Below are positions 57,051 to 64,000 of a stretch of DNA of 64,000 nt, one piece after another. The notes below the pieces were generated by a model that was not told the DNA's origin, did not search any database, and was given only the letters and a program-made list of their open reading frames with translations. Source of the DNA: Jaminaea rosea. Taxonomy: Eukaryota > Basidiomycota > Exobasidiomycetes > Microstromatales. The stretch's first letter is position 1. The number at the start of each line of letters is the position of its first letter. The DNA is taken from NCBI RefSeq assembly GCF_003144245.1, contig NW_020289988.1:372001-436000 (forward strand). Direction: 5' to 3'. A program made the position numbers and the translations under genes.

Positions 57051-57361
57051 GCTTGGCGATGTTGATGGACGATGGGTCGTGTGGTGATGGTTTGGACGGG
57101 AAGAGCGGGCGAGCAAGTCGAACCAAGCTTTGAAAGTTGAGCGCAGGTGTTGATCTCGCCCTCGCCCTCCCGCCCGCCAGTTCGGCTCGCCTCGCAGATT
57201 GCCTCGCATGTGAGACCGACCGGGCGGGACGATGAGGCACGCACGCACGAGGGGGCCCGCTCGCAGCTCGACGGCTGACGGCGATGAGAAGAGGAGAATT
57301 GATAGATTGAATTCGAGGTTCAGCAGTCTTGGAGAGATACTTCACCTCCATCATCGCCCAG
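57051..57361. other. Intergenic region between hydrolase and helicase genes
   Basis: Promoter of the membrane hydrolase and the 3' flank of the helicase. No gene seen. Confidence 0.5.
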
Positions 57362-60300
57362 CTAGAGCAACCCGTTGCCCGCCGCCAATTCCTGATGGCT
57401 CCTCCACCCGCTCTCCCCCACCAGCTCCGCCAGCTGCCCAACAAGCGTGTCGCTCCCCTTGCCCTCCAGGAAGCGCCGGCTGCTGAAGATGTACATATGC
57501 TTCTTCGTCCTGCTGAGCAGTACGTTGGTCCTCCTCTCGTTTGACAAGAAGCCCTGCGTATGCCCATCCATATCCATTCCATCCCTCACCAACGAGATGA
57601 TGACCGTCTCTGACTCCTGCCCCTGGAAAGAGTCGATGGTAAAGACGCAATCCTTCCAGGGCAGGGCAGCAGTCTTGAGCATATTCTCCACGTAGTCCCT
57701 CTGGCCCGTGTAGGGGACAATGACGCGGAAGTCGAGCGTGTGGTCGTCGAAGTGCGCCTCGATAAAGTCTCGCATCGCGGCTGCCTCGCTCTCGTTGATG
57801 AAGGAGTTGGCGCGCTTGTCCTCCCGGCCGCTGTCGATGTCGAAGAAACGGACCGTGGTCTGCAGAGGCTGGTCGGGGCCTGCGGCCTGCAGGCGCGACT
57901 CGTAGACGCCGTCGCTGATAAAGGATGCGAGGCCGCGGGGGAGACGGTAGCACCTGTCGAGCAATATCGAGCTGTTGCGTAGATGAGAGAGCTCGAATGC
58001 ACTCTCGATGCCGGGGATGGTGTCGTGCCCGTGAGGAGCGAGCTGCTTGTGGTCACCGAAGAAACCGAGGCGTCCCAATGTCTCTGCATGGCGGGCGAGT
58101 AGGTGAGGGTAGGCGCCCAGCACGATTTGCGAAGCCTCATCAACGAGCAGCGCATAGATGGGACGCATCTCAAAGACCCTTCCCTCCTCGAGTCTTCCCG
58201 ACGAGAGGCCAGAGATGGTCGACAAAACGATGGGGCAGCGGGCGAAGCGCTCCCTCGAGTAAGGCAATCCAGCCGCAAGGCTTTTGGTGATGATGAGCTC
58301 GTCAAACATTGTCGTGTACATGTGTGCGTGCCACTCTTCGTAGTATCCATCCGACACCAGGATGCGGAAGGGGACATCCTGCTTCTTGAGCGACTCGGCC
58401 ACGTTCTTTACTGCAGCATTGGATTGGCAGACGATCCAGCATGATGGAATGACATCCTCGGGCGTGAGCTTGACCTCCTCTTTGATGGGACGCAGTTCCT
58501 TGGCGCGAGCGTCGTCGCCGCCCTCGTCGCCTTCGCCGTTGGCACTGCCGTTGCCGTTGGTACTCGCCTCAAGAGCGTCGAGCTCGCGCTCCCTTGCACG
58601 CTGACGGTCGCGTCTTGAGTCACGAGGAGGCTCCCTGAGGTTCATTGCACGCTGCGTCTGTTCTGCGAGCAATGGATGGTCCTCACTGTCCCAGTCCTTG
58701 GGCTTGGTCTGCGGGTCGACAATGCGGGCCGCTCGAACGGGCAGGTCACCGCTGTCCTCGTTCTCCTTGACCCAGGCGCACCACTGACGGCACATGGTAG
58801 CGATGACGGTGGTCTTGCCCGTACCTGGAGGCCCGTGAATGAGGACGATGCGGTCGTCTGCACTTCGCAAGGGTCCGGCAAGGGCAGTGGCTGCGTCCTG
58901 CTGAGCAGGGTCGAGTTTGGAGTTCTCAATGACCGTATAGCGGTTGTCGGGGTGGAGAGGGCCGAATTTGCGATGCTTGCGGTGAGTGCCTTTGGTGAGG
59001 GCCTCTGCGCCGTAGAATAAGCTGTGGGGGCGCGCACGAGATGAGGAGAGGGCGGGGAGGAAATGGGCGTGTGGTTCTGCTTGAACATGGCGTGCTGGGA
59101 TGACTCACGGATAGAAGAGCCCACTGGGATCGAGGGCCTGTTGCTGGTCTCGATCAACTTTCTCGGCCAGGACTTTGTACCAGAACTCCACGGCCTGATG
59201 TTGAGCACGGTCGGCGTCGTCCTTTCCCTCGGCGAAGATGGTGCCGTTGCTCTCAATCATCTCGCTCATCTGGCCAAGAATGTCGTCGCGGTGACCCTCG
59301 ATGATCTGGACCCAGCTGCGTTTGCCTGACATCTTCCTGCAGATACCCGTGACGGTCGTCCCGTCATTGAGGCGTAGTTGAACGGTCTGACGGTGGTTGG
59401 GGCGAACTGCGGGTGGTCATGAAGAGGCGCAGGTCGGTGAGCGTCGTACGCTGCGCGTGCTTGTCATGCTGCACTCACGTCGATTGCTGTAGCGCTCATT
59501 GTAGACGACGACCTGGTCGTCACTCATGTCGTCTGCCTTGACGGTGCTGAAGTCGACGCTGATCATCTCGGACTGCATGGCTGTATGGGCGTGAAATACT
59601 GCTACGAGGCGAGCGCCGAGATCGAGGTCCCGGAGAGCGATGAAGGCCGTATCGAGGAGGGGAGATGTAGCAGGTTGGAGGCTTTTAGGATTCTTCTTGG
59701 CGTACCAAAAGGCCGATACTGCGTCGATGGCGATGGGCAAATAGGTCGAAAGGTCTGGCAAAGAGGAGAGCAAAGTCAGCTGTCCAGTTGCCCTACTGAT
59801 GGCTGTTCTCGCTTAGCGCTCTCATGCTCACTGAAGTCTTCGACGTAGGTGCTGGGCTCACGAAAGTTGCTCTCGTTGAGCTCGTTGATCTCTTCTGCCA
59901 TGTCTGCAAAGTTAGTCGAGGACTTGATTCTCATGTAGCCTGGTAGGTAGCTACCCAGATAGTTGCTCTCCTCCTCGCTGGTGCTTGCGGAGAGGTCTAC
60001 GAGGCGGGTGTGCAGCGACGTTGCTCGGTGAATGTGAAGGGACTGCGGGTAAAGGCGCAGGAGGTCGGGGTTGAGCACGAGGCAGCGGCATGGTGCTTGA
60101 TCTGAGCATGCTCACCTGGAGTGCAGCATGGAAGCCCACGAGCTGAATCTTTTTGTGCTCCACACGCAGCTCAGAGTACAGCAGTCGGGCGAGGTCATCG
60201 TGCTTGTCGAGCTCGAGCTCTTCGGATTGGAAGCGGCTGATGGCACGGCGAATACGAATGATGAGGACGCGGCGGTATGTGCAAAGTACGATCGACTCGA

Positions 60301-60659
60301 CATGGCCATTGTCTTGGAGGAGGAGCGCTATGCCCATGGGCAGAGGCAGCTTGTAGTCCTGGTCTTCGGGCTGAGATCGCTCGATATCCTGGGAGTAGGC
60401 AGCTGCGAGCCACCAGAGGTCGCTCTGCGGAGAACAAGAGGGTGATAGAAGTCAGCCTGGCTCGCACCGTACTCGCTGCTGCACATCTCACCTCCGAGGT
60501 GGCCTCTGCCCCCATGCCGCGAAATTCGATGTCGATGGGGCTGACCGTAGCTTCCTCGTCAGCGGATCCCTCCACGTTGAGATGCTCTTCGAAAGTCAGC
60601 TTGCGACCTCTGGGCAAGCTTGACCGCGCTACGCGCTCGCCGGTGGATGGAGCAACCAT
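57362..60659 (-). CDS. UPF1-like superfamily 1 helicase
   Basis: ATP-dependent RNA/DNA helicase, 973 aa in six exons: 60492-60659, 60116-60424, 59832-60042, 59479-59754, 59109-59406 and 57362-59021; every junction keeps phase. The helicase core has Walker A GPPGTGKT (484-491), the CQSNAAVKNVAE motif Ia, DEASQ (715-719), GDHKQL (motif III), DRCYRLP (motif IV region), TIDSFQGQE (motif V) and NVLLSRTKKH (motif VI), the UPF1/SMUBP2 order. An acidic insertion with NGNGSANGEGDEGGDD sits between motifs I and Ia. Residues 1-470 are not recognised; they contain SDLWWLAAAYSQD and a mixed alpha/beta stretch. Similarity to UPF1, SEN1 or IGHMBP2 is at the superfamily level; the CH zinc domain of true UPF1 is absent. 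Confidence 0.83.
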
Positions 60660-60949
60660 AGCAGCGGTCGAAGGGATATGGAAGAGGGGGTTTTGGGCTG
60701 GTAGTGGGGTGGTGGTGAGCGGATGGAGGGAGGGCAGGGAGGGGAGAGAGAATGCGAGCGCGAGCGGAACACTCGCATCGAGCTCGGTCGCGCTCGAGAT
60801 TGCAATGTGATCAAAGAAGGAAAGCCGTCGACTCTGCACCTCCAAGCGATCACGCACTTTCGTCCCTGACTTGACGCTTCGCCACTTCGAGAAAAAACCA
60901 CTCACTCACACCTTCACGACGGCAGGATAGTGGCAATTTGCAGAGCTCA

Positions 60950-62844
60950 TCATTCCTTCTTCCCCTTACCAGCCTCATCAAGCACCCGCTGCGAAGCCTT
61001 GACGTAGTCTTGCCATCGTCGCTCAAAGTTCTTGCACAGCCGCCTCGCCACTCCCTCTGTGCCTGCGACGTGGTCCGCAATGATCGTGACAGCGACTCCA
61101 TCCCCGTACGTAATGACGCCGATACCGAGTGTGCCTGGACCAGCTTGAGGAGGAGCAGCGCTCCATCGGATGATCTCGCTGCCAGCCAGCTTAATGCCGC
61201 CTGAGCTTGGGCCCGGGACATTGGTGAGGACCTGCCGTGTGAGAGAAAGGACGAGGGTCAGCGACGGAGAGCAAGAGAAGGTACACGCCTTCGCGCACTC
61301 ACAGCTGTGAAGGAAGTCAGCGTCAAGTTGAGGATCACCTTCCCGATGAAGTCGAAAGGCTTCCACAGAGGGCTCGGGAAGAGCAGCGGGATCTGGCCCG
61401 TAGGCAGTTGAATAAGCCAGAAGCTCAATCTTGGCAGCCAGCCATGCTTGAGAATACTGAGCGCACTGCTACTGCCATGCAGCCTCTTCCAAAGCGCCAT
61501 GGGCTCCTTGGGGAGCTTACCGTCGTTGGGCAGGTAAGCGAGCGCCCCCGTAGACCAGTTGCGCATGCTCCAGTCTCCTGGCTTGCGGATCGAGATGGGG
61601 ATCATGAGCGCGACAGGCCGAGGCATGAAGTGATGCGTTGTGTCGACGAAGGACCACCAGAGCTTGCGGAGCAGGGAGGCGTTGCGTGGGAGAGGAGGGG
61701 GTTGATGCAGCTCTGCGCCAATGACGTCGGCGAGAACCGTGCAGAGGACGTCGTTGAGGGTGAGGTGGCCAAAGACGGTGTGATTCTTTGGACCGCCTTG
61801 GATGCGTTGTCGTAAGCTGCCGGGGGCGCCGCCACTGAATGCTGTTTGGATCAGCTTGACCTCGCTCAAGGGCAAAGCCTTGCTTGTGGCGAATTCCTTC
61901 TCTGAGGGTCGGGGACCTTGGTGGCGTGCGGTCACCTTTGGACTTCTCCACGAAGTCAACAAGAAGAGAGCAGTCATGTAGGCGCCTTGAAAGAGGGAGT
62001 AGACGCCCTCGATGATGCCCGAGATGACGAGGAAGGTCCAGAAGAGGGCGAACAAGACGAGCTGGAGGGGCAACGTCTTGTGGAAGCGATCGAGTGGCTT
62101 GAGAGCCTTGTGCAGCTTAGATGGCTTCGCAGTACCTCGCTTGGCGTCGTGAATGAGATGGCTCGCATCATCGAGGAGACGGTCGAGCTCCTTCGCATAC
62201 GAGGTGACACTGAGCTGGCTCATGACGAAGCCCTGGCCATCAGCAGCAGAATGATGCCCGCGCATCACGAGAGCAGCATGAGCTCCCTGCGCATCACGGT
62301 AGTTGTCGAGGATCGTCGCCTCCCACAACGGCTTGTCAAAGTCCCACGGCAGCGCTTCGACCTGGGCGATGTAATTGTCGAGCTCGACAGGCCCGGCAGG
62401 CTCAGGCAGTCTCTTGAAGGCAACGTGGTTGCGGATATCAAATTGCATATCGGTCGTGAATTCAGATCCATGTAAGCGGCGGCCAGTATTGACGAGCTTG
62501 GAGCGGTACTTGGGGAATTGATCGGTGAGCTTCCAAAACGAGTCGACGATAGCCTCGGTCGAGGGCTTCTCCTTGAGGGTATACGAGGCGACGCAGACAG
62601 GATTGAACTCGTAGTGTGACAAGGCGAGCCACATGTTGTCGATGCCACCGATGGCTTCTCGCCGTGAGCGCACCTCGTCCTCTAGCCAGTCGCCGCAGGA
62701 GAGGAGCTGACGCGACAGGGAGCCGCGTACGCCGCCCTTCCTAGCCTGAGCGTGCAGGTGCTCGTCAAGGCGATGCTCGACCGCATCGAGCCACGACATG
62801 GGAGATGACTCCTTGGAAGCCACTCTGCCGTTGCGAGCCTCCAT
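60950..62844 (-). CDS. WS/DGAT-like O-acyltransferase
   Basis: Wax ester synthase/diacylglycerol acyltransferase family, transferring acyl groups from acyl-CoA to an alcohol or diacylglycerol. Exons 61303-62844 and 60950-61231 give 607 aa. The catalytic motif is MRGHHSAADGQG (His197, His198, Asp202, Gly203; HHxxxDG). Other marks are LPWDFDKPLWEATIL before it, HLTLNDVLCTVLADVI, PVALMIPISIRKPGDW, and VLTNVPGP immediately after the intron. A hydrophobic stretch at about 259-300 probably anchors it in the ER or lipid-droplet membrane. Most family members with known activity are bacterial or plant; the substrate here is open. The start ATG is 62844, the first in frame. Confidence 0.83.
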
Positions 62845-62886
62845 GTCGGCGTTTGGTGAGGAAGAGAGGATGGCGGAGAGGACGGA

Positions 62887-62913
62887 ATGGATGGATGGAT
62901 GGACGGACGGACG
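62887..62913. repeat. GGAT/GGAC tetranucleotide microsatellite
   Basis: Short run of ATGG units followed by ACGG units, directly upstream of the acyltransferase start. Confidence 0.7.
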
Positions 62914-63123
62914 TTCCGAATTGGCCCTCGACTGAATCGATGATCGAAGCCAAATCAGCTTCCCCGCATCGATTCATGCACGTCATCACGCGCCGGAGTC
63001 CGCGGAGGCAGATCGAGCGAGAGGCAGCGGGCAACGATCGGACGCAACGACGATTCCGAAGTCGATGGTATTCGAGATCTACTTCTACAATTTCTATCGT
63101 CTACACACGTGGGACGGGCCAGA

Positions 63124-64000
63124 TCATGCAGCATCACCCATCGGTACCCAGGAAAAGAGGAGGATCCCAGCAATGTTTACCACGCCAGCGATCCAGAACT
63201 TGTTGCCCAGCGTGCGAGCGGCCTTGGTACCCGGCTGGGTCTTGAACAAGCCTGTGTAGCACAGACCGCCGACTGCTCCGCCTGATCCTACAAGGCCAGC
63301 CACGAAACCGATGTTGCGTGGACGCAGGTGAGAGTAGACGGAGTAGGCGCCTGCGTTGGCCACGAAACCCGTGGCCGCGATGCCGACGATGAAGCCTATG
63401 ACGCCGCCGATGGACTGGTGGGATGAGTGGTTGACGTACATGCCCAATCCTACCATGAGTAGGCCTTGCATGATGTTGGTCACGATCATGAGCATCACTT
63501 TGGCGCGCAGACCGTATCCGAGAGGCTTGTACTTGCTGTACAGCATGTCAGCGAAGACGCCGCCGGCAGGCCGGAAGATGAGATTGAGCAGACCGTACGT
63601 TGCGGCCGCGAAGGCGGCGTCTTCTGCAGTAAAAGTAGGGCCGCCGAAGAGACCGAAGAGGAGTTGCGGCAGGGCAGCATCCATTGCTGTCTCCAAACCA
63701 AAGGAGAGGAGGTACGAGACGGCGCAGAGCCAGACGCGCAAGTCGGTCAGCACTTGAACTGCCACCCGCGGCGTGAGCGGCTCGCTGACTGCCGTGTCGA
63801 CCTGATCGTACTTTTGACCAGGCTGCAGCTCAGAGAAGTCGGAGCCCTTGACTGGTGCCGCTGAGGTAAGCATCTTCTCGTTGCTGCCGCCATTCTCGCC
63901 ACCGGCCTGGTTGCGCATACGCTCCTGCTCTTGGACCTCATTGTGGTCGAGGTGTACAGCGCGGCCAGCAGCGACCTCGTAAGCCGTGCCTGCAAGCTGG
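63124..64000 (-). CDS. Nitrate/nitrite transporter, MFS NNP family (N-terminus outside window)
   Basis: Plasma-membrane proton-coupled nitrate permease of the CrnA/NRT2 type. 291 codons of the C-terminal part are visible. They begin in the central cytoplasmic loop (LAGTAYEVAAGRAVHL...), then the second bundle of six helices. Family marks are YGLLNLIFRPAGGVFADMLY, the nitrate-transporter version of the MFS loop, and GLVGSGGAVGGLCYTGLF, the second Gly-rich NNP signature. The end is LLFSWVPMGDAA. The first six helices and the first signature lie beyond 64000. Fungal nitrate genes (permease, nitrate and nitrite reductases) are often clustered, so the next genes outward may be reductases. Confidence 0.88.
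   Translation of the reverse strand, partial: QLAGTAYEVAAGRAVHLDHNEVQEQERMRNQAGGENGGSNEKMLTSAAPVKGSDFSELQPGQKYDQVDTAVSEPLTPRVAVQVLTDLRVWLCAVSYLLSFGLETAMDAALPQLLFGLFGGPTFTAEDAAFAAATYGLLNLIFRPAGGVFADMLYSKYKPLGYGLRAKVMLMIVTNIMQGLLMVGLGMYVNHSSHQSIGGVIGFIVGIAATGFVANAGAYSVYSHLRPRNIGFVAGLVGSGGAVGGLCYTGLFKTQPGTKAARTLGNKFWIAGVVNIAGILLFSWVPMGDAA

Noticed and set aside
1-64000. Mobile elements, LTR remnants, rRNA, tRNA or CRISPR arrays
   Set aside because: No terminal repeats, transposase or reverse-transcriptase wording, and no tandem spaced repeats were seen. The window is compact single-copy gene DNA by eye.

Overview
The window is nuclear DNA from a GC-rich, gene-dense fungus. The best guess is a basidiomycete, and within it a smut-type lineage (Ustilaginomycotina); the phylum is more secure than the subphylum. 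The evidence is: about 30 spliceosomal introns of 65-92 nt, mostly GTGAGT...CAG; intergenic gaps mostly of 70-600 bp; long Ser/Ala/Gln/Pro-rich disordered regions in regulators; and typical fungal genes (CPA1 small subunit, an ERT1-type Zn2Cys6-PAS factor, a Gcn4-type bZIP, OCA1, an NNP nitrate permease). I saw no rRNA, tRNA, transposon, LTR element or CRISPR.

Layout. 1-7.3 kb: small conserved genes, many mitochondrial (MRPL6 3' part, POP5, cytochrome c heme lyase, OCA1 phosphatase, UPS1/PRELI, SEM1, DUT1, MRPS8). 7.5-11.4 kb: a divergent metabolic pair, a KduD-like SDR and a HyuA-only 5-oxoprolinase-like protein. 11.6-17.7 kb: ERT1-like regulator, mitochondrial MTQ1, and KRS1 with two in-frame starts. 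18.6-22.6 kb: a SMG6/EST1-like PIN protein. 23.1-24.9 kb: a Gcn4/CPC1-type bZIP with a two-uORF leader. 26-32.7 kb: palmitoyl-protein thioesterase, SH3-TBC RabGAP, DUF2256-DUF3253 protein. 33-36.5 kb: CPA1 with an AAP-like uORF, and GPHR. 37-51.4 kb: two giant intronless Ser-rich proteins (probable DUF1765; RING finger) flanking COA8, a PITH protein and an NFKBIL1-like protein. 51.6-54.5 kb: two orphan genes. 54.8-64 kb: membrane alpha/beta hydrolase, UPF1-like helicase, WS/DGAT-like acyltransferase, nitrate transporter (N-terminus outside the window).

There is no operon logic, but some themes recur. One is mitochondrial translation and respiration (MRPL6, MRPS8, MTQ1, the KRS1 long form, heme lyase, COA8, UPS1). 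A second is amino-acid general control (Gcn4-like factor, CPA1 with GAGTCA elements). A third is RNA surveillance (SMG6-like and UPF1-like proteins). The most informative signals lie in 5' leaders: uORFs before the bZIP, CPA1 and SMG6-like genes, and a weak-then-strong AUG pair in KRS1. Exon boundaries were worked out by hand from splice signals and reading-frame phase, so single-base errors are possible.
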